Below, one piece after another: positions 50,871 to 58,832 of a stretch of 64,000 nt of DNA (positions within the stretch are counted from its first letter, which is position 1; every line of letters starts with the position of its first letter). Location of the stretch: positions 5,506,001-5,570,000 of the forward strand of contig NZ_CP041402.1 of NCBI RefSeq assembly GCF_007018905.1, in the 5' to 3' direction. Made by a program: the position numbers and the translations under genes. Below the pieces are notes generated by a model. That model made no database searches, was not told the DNA's origin, and was given only the letters and a program-made list of their open reading frames with translations. Source of the stretch: Tardiphaga sp. vice304. Lineage in GTDB: Bacteria; Pseudomonadota; Alphaproteobacteria; Rhizobiales; Xanthobacteraceae.

Positions 50871-51658
50871 CAAACTCCCTGGAAAAATTCAACTGCAATC
50901 GATTCGAAAAGCGCGGGCTCGGTGCGCGACAGCGCATGGCCGCCGCGCGGTAGAAAATGCCCGCGCGCGCCCGGTATCAGCCGGACGAACTCTTCGGAAA
51001 AGTATCTCGGCGTCAGAATATCGTCGTCGGCGCAGACGACAAGGGTCGGAATCGCGATCCGCGACAGTTCGGCACGGCGGTCGAAATTGAGGATGGCGTC
51101 GAACCGGCTGGCCTGGATCTCGGCGCTGCCGAGCTGGTCGGGCGTAACGCCCTCGGACTGCGCGATCTCGCTCTCATGGGTGTTGATCCAGTACGGCGGA
51201 TACAGCAGCAACGTCGAATATTGCGCATAGGCCTCGACGCCGAGCTGGCTGAACAGCACCGAACGCAATCCCAGGATCTTCCTCCGATAGGCGTCGCCAT
51301 GGGTGGTGCTGGCATAGATCATCATCGCCGAAAGGCGCTCCGGATAATCGAGCGCCGTCGCCACCCCGATCGCGCCGCCGGTGGAATGGCCGAGATACAT
51401 CGCCTGGGACAGCCCGGCATCGTCCAGCACCGCCACCAGATCCGCCGACATCTGCTCGATCGATTCCACGGCCTCGCGGCTGGAGCGGCCGGTGCCGCGC
51501 TGATCGAAGCGATAGACGGTGAAATGCTGCGTCAGCGCCGCCATGTTCGGCGTCCAGTAGCTCCCGACCCCGCCAAGGCCCGCCCCCAGAACCAGCGCAG
51601 GGCCTTGGCCCTGCTTTTCCCAATAGAGAGAAGCACCACGTGACGTCGCAATCGGCAT
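50870..51658 (-). CDS. Alpha/beta hydrolase
   Basis: A 262-residue hydrolase with an intact catalytic triad: nucleophile in YLGHSTGGAIG (GxSxG), acid in VVCADDDILTP, His in PRGGHALSRTE. LVLGAGLGGVGSYWTPNM is the oxyanion region, and RFDQRGTGRS follows as in RutD/BioH-like esterases. The start at 51658 (MPIATSRGASLYW) is preferred to 51679. It is coupled to the Bug receptor gene downstream and lies 139 bases from tenA upstream on the same strand. Substrate unknown; an ester or carbamate-type compound is plausible. Confidence 0.87.
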   Translation of the reverse strand: MPIATSRGASLYWEKQGQGPALVLGAGLGGVGSYWTPNMAALTQHFTVYRFDQRGTGRSSREAVESIEQMSADLVAVLDDAGLSQAMYLGHSTGGAIGVATALDYPERLSAMMIYASTTHGDAYRRKILGLRSVLFSQLGVEAYAQYSTLLLYPPYWINTHESEIAQSEGVTPDQLGSAEIQASRFDAILNFDRRAELSRIAIPTLVVCADDDILTPRYFSEEFVRLIPGARGHFLPRGGHALSRTEPALFESIAVEFFQGV

Positions 51659-51797
51659 GGGTCCGGCATTCCATTTCAAATTCGATCCGGCAATTTACAT
51701 GCCGAAGCCGTCAGAAATGCAATCGCGACGATCGTTGCCCGGGCCGGTGCATCGCGCCACCCTCGGGCGGCCATGTGCGCCGGGCCAAGTCCAGAAG

Positions 51798-52460
51798 CTA
51801 CCCGTGCCGCCAGCCCATTTCCCAGAAGTCGGCTTCAAGCCTCGTGGCTTCCTTGAAGATCGCAATCAGTTCGGCTTCGCGCGCCGGCGTCGCGTAGAGA
51901 TCGGCCAGGTGATCGAGCTGCGCCCGTGCCGAAACCGCGACGTCTTGGTACGCTTCGCCGGCATATTCGGCGATCCAGGCGCGATAGGGATTGCCGGCGG
52001 CCGAAGCGTGCGGATGCGCGGCGAGCCGCGTGGCGATTTCAGCATAGCCGATTACGCAGGGCGCCAGCGCCACCTTCAACGCCAGAAGGTCGCCGCGCAT
52101 GCCGGTGTCGAGCACGTAGCGCGTATAGGCCAGCGTCTCGGCGGCGGGCTCGGTGCGCTCCAGATCGCCGGGCGTGAGGCCCCAGCCGGCGCAGAGCTTG
52201 ATATGAAGGTCCATCTCGACGTCGAGGATCGCCGACAGGCCGGCCGCGGCATCGCGCATCTGCGAAAGCGCCGGCGATTTGTAGATGGCCAGCGCATAGG
52301 CCCGCGCGAATTCGATCAGGAACAGATAATCCTGCGCGAGATAATGGCGGAACGCCGCCTCGGCGAGCGAGCCGTCGGCCAGCCCGTTGGTGAAGGGATG
52401 CGAGGTATAGGCCCGCCACTCCGGTGCCGCCGCAGTCTTCAGTCGCGCAAAAAAACTCAT
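51798..52460 (-). CDS. TenA family protein (thiaminase II-type aminohydrolase)
   Basis: A 220-residue all-helical protein, the length of TenA. Marks: HPFTNGLADGSLAEAAFRHYLAQDYLFLIEFARAYALA, the substrate Asp in AQDYLF, and the catalytic Cys in LAPCVIGYAEIA (about 135), followed near the end by the Glu in DFWEMGWRHG. With Cys, Asp and Glu present it belongs to the active TenA_C class, which hydrolyses aminopyrimidine breakdown products of thiamin. The start at 52460 gives MSFFARLKTAAAPEW. It is upstream of the hydrolase/Bug pair; no thiamin riboswitch was seen. Confidence 0.87.
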   Translation of the reverse strand: MSFFARLKTAAAPEWRAYTSHPFTNGLADGSLAEAAFRHYLAQDYLFLIEFARAYALAIYKSPALSQMRDAAAGLSAILDVEMDLHIKLCAGWGLTPGDLERTEPAAETLAYTRYVLDTGMRGDLLALKVALAPCVIGYAEIATRLAAHPHASAAGNPYRAWIAEYAGEAYQDVAVSARAQLDHLADLYATPAREAELIAIFKEATRLEADFWEMGWRHG

Positions 52461-52566
52461 CGATATCCCCGGCTGTTCGTCGTGAAACCATGGCAGCCAT
52501 ACCATGCCGCGGCGGTTGGACCTTCGTCGCGTTTTGCGGATAGGGTACGCGCGATCAAAGGGGAAC

Positions 52567-53871
52567 ATGATGGAATTTTCGGCAATTTTCGCGCGGATGG
52601 TGGCGGTGGTCGGCGCGGGCGCGCTGCAATGGCGCAAGCTGCAGGGCGTACCGAGCCAGGCCGCCTGGGGCCACGCGCCGGCTGTGCCGGCCGCGAAGCC
52701 GCAGGGCGCGATCATGACGCTGAAGATGCCGACCGCGCAGGGCTGGGCCGCGGGGCAGAAGCCCGTCGTCGCGGCCGGGCTGAAGGTCAATGCCTTCGCC
52801 ACCGGCCTGAAGCATCCGCGCTGGATCCATGCACTCGACAATGGCGACGTGCTGGTCGCCGAGGCGTCGCAGGTCGCAGGTCCCGTCCGCAGCGTGTTCG
52901 GCTATGCGATGCAGGCGACGATGCGCCGCGCCGCGGCACTCGGCGAAAGCGCTAATCGCATCACGCTGCTGCGCGACGGCGACGGCGACGGCATCGCTGA
53001 ATCGCAGACGATCTTCATGGAGGGGCTGAACCAGCCATTCGGCATGGCGCAGCTCGGCGACACGTTCTATGTCGGCAATGTCGATGGCGTCATGGCGTTT
53101 CCCTATGTCGCCGGTGCCGACCGCATCGATGCGCCGGGCAAGAAACTCACTCATTTCAAATCCGGCGGACACTGGACGCGCAGCCTGCTGCCGAGCCCCG
53201 ACGGCAGCAAGATTTTCATCGGAGTCGGCTCGCTCAGCAACATCGCGGATTTCGGCATGGACGCCGAACAGGGCCGCGCCGCGGTGGTCGAGCTCGATGT
53301 GGCAAGCGGCGCCAGCCGCATCTTCGCCTCCGGCCTGCGCAATCCCGTCGGCCTGGCCTGGGAGCCCGTCACCGGCGAACTCTGGACCGTCGTCAACGAA
53401 CGCGACGGCCTCGGCGACGAGACTCCGCCGGACTATCTGACCTCGGTGCGCGACGGCGGCTTCTACGGCTGGCCCTATTGCTATTGGGGCCAGACGGTCG
53501 ATGACCGCGTGCCGCAGGATGCAGCGCTGGTCGCGGAGGCGATCACGCCGGATTATGCGCTCGGCGGCCACACCGCGTCGCTGGGCCTGTGCTGGCTGCC
53601 GGCCGGCACGCTGCCAGGATTTCCGGATGGCATGGTGATCGGGCAGCACGGCTCCTGGAACCGGAGCACGCTGAGCGGCTACAAGGTGGTCTTCATCCCG
53701 TTCGTCGATGGCCGCCCGTCCGGTCCGCCGCGCGACATCCTGTCGGGGTTCCTGGCGGCCGACGAGAAGGTGTCTTACGGACGCCCGGTCGGCGTCACCC
53801 TCGGTCCGGATGGCGCGCTGCTGGTAGCCGACGACGTCGGCGACGTGATCTGGCGCGTCACGGCGGCGTAA
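52567..53871 (+). CDS. Membrane-anchored sorbosone dehydrogenase-like (PQQ sugar dehydrogenase) beta-propeller
   Basis: A 434-residue protein. Residues 5-16 form a short hydrophobic stretch (SAIFARMVAVVG) that probably anchors or exports it. From about residue 75 the chain has the soluble glucose/L-sorbosone dehydrogenase pattern: FATGLKHPRWIHALDNGDVLVAEAS, GLNQPFGMAQLGDTFYVGNV, FASGLRNPVGLAWEP and LPGFPDGMVIGQHGSWNRS. Typical propeller blades repeat through the end. Likely periplasmic sugar or polyol oxidation; the cofactor was not verified. The ATG at 52567 has AAAGGGGAA upstream. A hairpin terminator follows at 53886. Confidence 0.82.
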   Translation: MMEFSAIFARMVAVVGAGALQWRKLQGVPSQAAWGHAPAVPAAKPQGAIMTLKMPTAQGWAAGQKPVVAAGLKVNAFATGLKHPRWIHALDNGDVLVAEASQVAGPVRSVFGYAMQATMRRAAALGESANRITLLRDGDGDGIAESQTIFMEGLNQPFGMAQLGDTFYVGNVDGVMAFPYVAGADRIDAPGKKLTHFKSGGHWTRSLLPSPDGSKIFIGVGSLSNIADFGMDAEQGRAAVVELDVASGASRIFASGLRNPVGLAWEPVTGELWTVVNERDGLGDETPPDYLTSVRDGGFYGWPYCYWGQTVDDRVPQDAALVAEAITPDYALGGHTASLGLCWLPAGTLPGFPDGMVIGQHGSWNRSTLSGYKVVFIPFVDGRPSGPPRDILSGFLAADEKVSYGRPVGVTLGPDGALLVADDVGDVIWRVTAA

Positions 53872-53885
53872 CGGCTGCGATCCGA

Positions 53886-53905
53886 CGGCCGTAGTGATAC
53901 GGCCG
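53886..53905 (+). terminator. Hairpin downstream of the sorbosone dehydrogenase-like gene
   Basis: CGGCCGTA and TACGGCCG are perfect eight-base arms around GTGA, 14 bases after the stop codon. No T-run follows, so it may be a pause or a processing stem rather than an intrinsic terminator. Confidence 0.45.
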
Positions 53906-53970
53906 GCGCCTGTCGCGAAAGATTCACCATCGCCCGCTAAAGCCTGCATCCAGACACCGGGCAGGACAGC

Positions 53971-54189
53971 ATGCATACCGAACTCGATCACGATCTGACC
54001 AGCGACCAGTGGGCCGCCTTGCGCGCGCTGCGCCCGGCGGCGCCTGCCGGCAAGCTGAACGGCTACGTCTTGCAGCAACTCGGCACGATCGGACTCGTAG
54101 TACTGTCGGATGGCGCTCCACAGCTGACGCCTCAGGGACGCGCGGTATTGCTACGCGGCTCACCGCAGTTGTGGGACCTGGCCGCCTGA
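53971..54189 (+). CDS. Small hypothetical winged-helix-like protein
   Basis: A 72-residue product: HTELDHDLTSDQWAALRAL, then KLNGYVLQQLGTIGLVVLSDGAPQLTPQGRAVLLRGSPQLWDLAA. The LTPQGRAVL end matches the wing of small winged-helix proteins, so it may bind DNA. Length and composition are protein-like, but I do not recognise it. It is convergent with the gene at 54231. Confidence 0.55.
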   Translation: MHTELDHDLTSDQWAALRALRPAAPAGKLNGYVLQQLGTIGLVVLSDGAPQLTPQGRAVLLRGSPQLWDLAA

Positions 54190-54230
54190 TTGAACCGCAC
54201 GTTCGACGACGCGTGGTCAGGCAGAGATTG

Positions 54231-54650
54231 TCAGGCCGAGCGTTCCACGGCCACGTGCCGGCGACGTCGTTCGTTGCGGCCGATCACTTGCAGAACCATG
54301 CGTGCCCGCGGTGGGCTCGCTGGCGTCAGCCGCGCGATCGCTTCGAGCTTGGGTGTGGCAGCTTTCGCTGGCGCGGGATGCTCGATACGATGCAACGCCT
54401 TGCGCCCGGCCGGCGTCAACTGCCAACCATCGCTGTCGCGGATCACGAAGCCTTCGCTGAAAATATCGAGGCTGGGCGCCCGCGCCGCGAGTGCCTTGAG
54501 ACGCTGGCTCCACGCCACGCCCGCGCCGCCGAGGATCGCCAGATCGTTTTTCATGGCGGCAACGGTTGCCCGACCGTCTGGATAGCTCGCCAGAACCTTC
54601 AAAATCGCAATCTGCAAACCCAACGCATACGCCCCACCTGCCGGGTCCAA
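54231..54650 (-). CDS. Hypothetical winged-helix-like protein with an uncertain start
   Basis: A 139-residue product if translation begins at the TTG at 54650. The core LQIAILKVLASYPDGRATVAAMKNDLAILGGAG...FVIRDSDGWQLTPAGRKALHRIE has a winged-helix pattern with the LTPAGR wing, similar to the small gene at 53971. The C-terminus is basic (RNERRRRHVAVE). Upstream of the TTG the frame stays open and reads T-V-T-K-L-T-G, where a GTC stands where a start codon would be expected. No ribosome site is visible. The start, and thus whether the gene is intact, is open. Confidence 0.5.
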   Translation of the reverse strand: MDPAGGAYALGLQIAILKVLASYPDGRATVAAMKNDLAILGGAGVAWSQRLKALAARAPSLDIFSEGFVIRDSDGWQLTPAGRKALHRIEHPAPAKAATPKLEAIARLTPASPPRARMVLQVIGRNERRRRHVAVERSA

Positions 54651-54762
54651 TCCGGTCAGTTTTGTGACGGTATCTGCGTCGCGAATAGGCTGTCCACAGA
54701 TTAGGGGTTTTATGCACAGCGCGCGTGCATCGGGAGATGTAGGCGCGCGATCATCGTCATGG

Positions 54763-55008
54763 TCAGGCGGCGCGCCGCTTGCTCTTCGCCGGCACCTTGA
54801 CGATCTTCGTTTTGGCGGGCGCTTTTTTCTGCACGGTCGCCGCTTCCGACGGGATCGACGGAGTTCCGATATCGGACCCCGACATCGACGCGCTCAACAT
54901 TTCGCGCTGTGCAGCAATCCAGTAGGCATCGGCGGCGGCGTCGCGGCAGCCGTCGGCGAGCCACAGATGATAGGCGCGTTCGCGAATGGCGTGTTCCAGA
55001 TTGAACAT
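54763..55008 (-). CDS. DUF2934 domain-containing protein
   Basis: An 81-residue protein. The DUF2934 helix pair is clear in residues 5-38: HAIRERAYHLWLADGCRD...DAYWIAAQREML. The C-terminal half is a basic, disordered tail (KKAPAKTKIVKVPAKSKRRAA). The family is common in Rhizobiales; its function is unknown. The ATG at 55008 follows the sequence AGGAGTTATCG on the minus strand. Confidence 0.8.
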   Translation of the reverse strand: MFNLEHAIRERAYHLWLADGCRDAAADAYWIAAQREMLSASMSGSDIGTPSIPSEAATVQKKAPAKTKIVKVPAKSKRRAA

Positions 55009-55228
55009 CGATAACTCCTTGCTGCTGGAGGTATTGATGCCGAAACACGATTAACAGAATTCGAATGCCGCCGCACTGCAGCGAGTTCTGAAGTTCCTTC
55101 AGCGCGAGTACTTGCGATGAATGACCTGTCAAATCGATTCAGTCAGGCGACGCTTATCATTCAAACGCAAAAGGTGTTGCGGCGGCCGGACGTGACGACG
55201 GACGCAGGGCCGCTCGACTGGCCAATGT

Positions 55229-56581
55229 CTAGTTCGGCTTGGCCAGTGCCGGCCGCCGCCAGACCACGTCGCGCAATCGCAGCACCGATCCGTCGATGCC
55301 GGTCATGGCTTTTGCCGACCGTGCCATCATCACCGCCATGAAGACGAACGACAGCGTCGTTGCCACCGCCGCGCCCATCACGCCGAAGAACGGAATCAGC
55401 GCCGCGAATCCGATCACACGCAACAGCACGCTGGCGCCGATGATGCCGAGATAGCGGCTCTCGTGCCCGGTCAGCATCAGGATCGAGCCGGATGGGCCGG
55501 AGGCCGCCAGCGCGACCATGCCGAAAGAGAGCGTCACCAGCGCATCGTAATACGGCACGTACGCGGCGCTGAAAACCAGCAGCATCCAGTGGCCGGCGCC
55601 GATGATCACCGCCATGCCGGTGACGACGACCAGCAGCGTGACGCCGGCGACATGGTCGAGCAAGGCCCCCAGTTCAGCAAACTTCTTGTGATAGTACAGA
55701 TCCGGAATATGCCGGGTCGAGAACATGTGGATCGCGTCCGTCGCCATCGCAAAGGCGTTGGCGAGCCGGCTGGTGACGAAATAGGCGCCGGCGACGCCGG
55801 GGCTCATCAACGCGCCGACGATCAGGACGTCGAGATACTGGTTCGACGCTTCCAGACTGTTCGACAGCCACAGCTTGAGCGAACGGCTACGCCACGACGG
55901 CCAGTCGAACTCGGCCGGTGTGACCGCGAAGCCCGGAAATTTCCTGCGGATCAACCGCGTCATGGCGGTGACGTGCCACACAATGCAGGCGATGCCGCCT
56001 GCGGCCATCAGAAAAAACACGCTGTCGAGCCGTGCGGTCGCGCCGGTCAGGAGCATCCAGCCCAGATAGATCGTCGGTGGCACGGTCAGCGACAGATTGC
56101 CGACGCCGTCGCCGATACCAATGCCGATCGCCGTGCGTACCAGATGCGACGTCGTCAGCAACACCGACAAGGTGACCAGATACAGCGTGACCGAAACCGC
56201 GACCAGCGGCCCCTGCGACGCTGCGAACCACGCATAGAACGGCACGGCCACCAGCACGCCGCCCGCGCCACATACCAGCGCCGCGAAGATCAGCGCGCCC
56301 TTCAGCAGGCCTGTCTGCCGGCTCGCCGAATATTCGTTCCACGACCGCATCAGCAGCAATTGCTGGCCGACGGTGGCGAGAATGCAGAACAGGCCGGCCG
56401 CACTAAACAGGATCGAATAGGTGCCGAAGGCCGCCATCGGCATCGCGCGCGCGGCCAGCGTGATCAGCGCAAAGCTGAGCGCCGTGATGGTGATGCGCAG
56501 CACGAACACGCCGGCCATCCCGCGCAGCGAGGGATTGGTCCACAGCGCGGCGAGCCGCGGAAAGGACGAAAAGATGCTCAA
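55229..56581 (-). CDS. Oligosaccharide flippase, Wzx-like (first of two paralogues)
   Basis: A 450-residue polytopic inner-membrane protein with about 12 to 14 helices. The opening LRGMAGVFVLRITITALSFALITLAARAMPMAAFGTYS and LMRSWNEYSASRQTGLLKG are typical for the Wzx/RfbX family of lipid-linked sugar flippases. The same pattern (RSxNEYS, AGAYFVTSRLAN, and a late GPSGSILMLTG) occurs in the protein at 61458, so they are paralogues. Likely role: flipping an undecaprenyl-linked repeat unit to the periplasm. It is last in the minus-strand run of the polysaccharide locus, 24 bases after the acyltransferase gene. Confidence 0.85.
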   Translation of the reverse strand: MSIFSSFPRLAALWTNPSLRGMAGVFVLRITITALSFALITLAARAMPMAAFGTYSILFSAAGLFCILATVGQQLLLMRSWNEYSASRQTGLLKGALIFAALVCGAGGVLVAVPFYAWFAASQGPLVAVSVTLYLVTLSVLLTTSHLVRTAIGIGIGDGVGNLSLTVPPTIYLGWMLLTGATARLDSVFFLMAAGGIACIVWHVTAMTRLIRRKFPGFAVTPAEFDWPSWRSRSLKLWLSNSLEASNQYLDVLIVGALMSPGVAGAYFVTSRLANAFAMATDAIHMFSTRHIPDLYYHKKFAELGALLDHVAGVTLLVVVTGMAVIIGAGHWMLLVFSAAYVPYYDALVTLSFGMVALAASGPSGSILMLTGHESRYLGIIGASVLLRVIGFAALIPFFGVMGAAVATTLSFVFMAVMMARSAKAMTGIDGSVLRLRDVVWRRPALAKPN

Positions 56582-56605
56582 GCGATCATCATCCTTCGGA
56601 TTTCC

Positions 56606-57736
56606 TCAGCGCAGCCGCGGCGACAGCCGGCGCAGGAAGTTCTTCAGCGGCTTGGCGTGGTGATACACCATCGACAGTGCCGCACCAGCCAGGCTGCGGG
56701 CCACGGTGTAATTGTGCAGCGTGGTCTCCTCGACCCGGAACATCGATTTGTAGCCGGTGTTGCCAAGGCCAAGATCGAAGCGATGCAGACCTTTATCGAA
56801 GCGCATCTTGACGATGCGGTATAGCAGCTGCATGCCGAGCGAGTATTTGCCGAGCCGTTGCGTGTCGGCACCGATCAGCACCGCGTGGCACTCGTCGGCA
56901 TATGCGACGCCAAGCAGCACCGCGACAGGCTTGCCGTCGAGCGTGCTGACATAGGTGATGGCGTCGCCCGATTTGGCGCCGGCAATCGCGAAATCCAGAT
57001 AGAACGCGGCGTAAAGTTCGTCGTCGAGCAGGTCGCCCTCGAAGCGCCCCTTGCGCACGGCTCGCAGAAACGCGAAGGCGTCGCGGATACCCTGTTCATC
57101 GGTGAGGACGCGCTGTTCGTAAGCGCCGAAGTCGCGCGCGACCTGACGGCCGAGGCGGCCCAGCTCTTTGGTGAACTTGCGGTTCACCCTCTGGCGCTGC
57201 CAGACCTCGAAATCGGGGCCGGTCTCGATATGGTAGGCGGCATTGTCGCACGGCGTGGCGCTGGTCTTGCGAAACAGTCGCGCCGGCGAGAAGCCGTCAT
57301 CCCGCGCCTTGCGGAACATCATCACGCCGGCCGTGCCCAGCAGCGCATCGAGCCTACCGATCACGGACGGGTCCGCAGCCAGCGTCTCCAGCACTTCGCG
57401 ATCGCCGACGACGGCGTTGTAATCGCAGACGCCGAAGTCGGCCGGCTGCAGGATCGAGATGCCGGCCGGTTTCTGAACGACGAAAGGGATCAGCGCGAGC
57501 AGCCGCCGGTCCGCGCGGGTCCGGATCGTCACCGTATAGGGCCTGGCAGCAAGACCCGGCACCAGACGCGCGTGGATCGACGCCTGCCACAGCGGCGCCT
57601 GGAACACGGTGCCGCGTTTCAGGTTGAAGAACGCGCGATATTCTTCGCCAAGAAAGTCAAAGTCGGGCTCGACGCCGACCTCGACGTCCAACTGCAGCGT
57701 CTTCAGGTCGGTCATCAACATCGGCTTGGTGCTCAC
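56606..57736 (-). CDS. CelD/FemAB-like GNAT-fold acyltransferase
   Basis: A 376-residue cytosolic protein. It begins STKPMLMTDLKTLQLDVEVGVEPDFDFLGEEYRAFF and has the CelD/BcsL GNAT-like pattern: VLIGADTQRLGKYSLGMQLLYRIVKMRFDKGLHRFDLGLGNTGYKSMFRVEE, where the Y-K-S-x-F end of the acyl-CoA domain is typical. Known members add acyl groups to polysaccharides (cellulose, EPS). The GTG start at 57736 overlaps the stop of the JmjC/cupin gene (GTGA). Its product likely acylates a sugar or lipid in this locus. Confidence 0.8.
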   Translation of the reverse strand: MSTKPMLMTDLKTLQLDVEVGVEPDFDFLGEEYRAFFNLKRGTVFQAPLWQASIHARLVPGLAARPYTVTIRTRADRRLLALIPFVVQKPAGISILQPADFGVCDYNAVVGDREVLETLAADPSVIGRLDALLGTAGVMMFRKARDDGFSPARLFRKTSATPCDNAAYHIETGPDFEVWQRQRVNRKFTKELGRLGRQVARDFGAYEQRVLTDEQGIRDAFAFLRAVRKGRFEGDLLDDELYAAFYLDFAIAGAKSGDAITYVSTLDGKPVAVLLGVAYADECHAVLIGADTQRLGKYSLGMQLLYRIVKMRFDKGLHRFDLGLGNTGYKSMFRVEETTLHNYTVARSLAGAALSMVYHHAKPLKNFLRRLSPRLR

Positions 57737-58677
57737 TGCGCTCCGGCAATATCCGTCCGCCCGATCGGGCTGGCCGCATCGATCCGGAAATCGCGTTTCG
57801 AGACGACGTCGCCTGTGATCTGTCGCCCGCTCTTCTTCCAAAGGAAGGCCGATGCCGCCTTCGGATAGACGTGGATGCCGTGATCGCGGGTCGACGAGTT
57901 CTGCAGGCCGAGCGTCCGGCGCAGCACGCCGTTGCCATAGTGCACGGCGTAGGAATTCCAGATCTGCTGGGTCCAGTGCTCCATCGTCACCGAGATGTTC
58001 AGGCAGTCGTGGTTCTCGACCTTGTGCGGCGCGTAGAGCGGCCAGGTCAGCATCTCGCCGGGATGCAGGTCGTAGACCGTCGCGAATTCGTCGAACCAGC
58101 CGCGATACGGCATGTCTTCGGTGGTCTCGCGCAGCAGGATCTTCTCGATGTTCGTCGACGGCATGAACACGTCGGAGCGCGGATACAAGAAGATCCGCTT
58201 GACGCCTTCGATCTGCCACAGCGACTGGCCCTGGATATCGGCGTGATAGGGCACGCGGCAGTTCGGCGACGAGATCAGCACGCCGAGATTGCGCTTGAAG
58301 GTCTTGAAGCCGCCCATGCGGGCGTCGAACTCGTCGAATATCCGCGTCAGCAGTGCCTGATATTCCGGTGCCCAGTCCATCACGCGACGGATGTTCATCC
58401 ACATCCGGCCCTTCGCGATGGCGTCGATCGCCTCCATGCCGGACGCAGCGCCCAGCTCGCCATACAGACGCTGGTGCTGTTCGCCCTCGAAACTGACCGA
58501 CTCCAGGCCAAGTTCATTTTTCGGACAGCGCTCGATCAGCCGGCCGAGCACCTCGCGCGAAAACAGTCCCGTATCGATGAGGCGGTGGTGCAGCTTGATG
58601 GCGTGTACACCGAACAGGTCCTGATGCCGGGACTGCCAGTCAACAAGGATGTCGTCGTTCTTGGTCATGGAATTCAT
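57733..58677 (-). CDS. JmjC/cupin-like Fe(II)-dependent protein
   Basis: A 314-residue protein with a double-stranded beta-helix core. A metal triad can be traced: His and Asp in VPYHADIQGQSLWQIEGVKRIFLYPRSD (H-x-D), and a distal His in YAPHKVENHD. The core resembles the cupin_8/JmjC group of hydroxylases. Upstream helices include GLESVSFEGEQHQ. The start at 58677 (MNSMTKNDDIL) has GGGAG eight bases upstream; 58668 is possible. It overlaps the acyltransferase gene and heads the 3-gene run ending at 55229. In a polysaccharide locus it could hydroxylate an acyl or sugar group. Confidence 0.72.
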   Translation of the reverse strand: MNSMTKNDDILVDWQSRHQDLFGVHAIKLHHRLIDTGLFSREVLGRLIERCPKNELGLESVSFEGEQHQRLYGELGAASGMEAIDAIAKGRMWMNIRRVMDWAPEYQALLTRIFDEFDARMGGFKTFKRNLGVLISSPNCRVPYHADIQGQSLWQIEGVKRIFLYPRSDVFMPSTNIEKILLRETTEDMPYRGWFDEFATVYDLHPGEMLTWPLYAPHKVENHDCLNISVTMEHWTQQIWNSYAVHYGNGVLRRTLGLQNSSTRDHGIHVYPKAASAFLWKKSGRQITGDVVSKRDFRIDAASPIGRTDIAGAQ

Positions 58678-58832
58678 CTCGGGGCTCCCGTCTGCAATCC
58701 AGTCGCGACACCCGGAATACCGATCAGCGCCGCGTGGGTACAATACGCTGCCGGCGCGCCCCGATAAATGAGGCGCCGATGATTAACGTGATTGACGGTT
58801 AAGGCGCGTTTGCAGGAACTGCTGATTTCACC
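58678..58832. other. Intergenic region, no gene seen
   Basis: This gap contains the upstream region of the JmjC/cupin gene and the 3' end of the GINT1-like gene. Several GGTTAA/TTAAC motifs occur (for example at 58797-58802 and 58834-58838) but no clear palindrome or promoter could be fixed. Confidence 0.3.

Noticed and set aside
52461..52566. Possible thiamin-pyrophosphate riboswitch upstream of tenA
   Set aside because: The conserved CTGAGA and ACCTGATCTGG-type blocks were not found there or before the receptor at 30089.
55117..55341. Small plus-strand open frame upstream of the flippase stop
   Set aside because: Half of it is antisense to the flippase gene, without a ribosome site; treated as noise.
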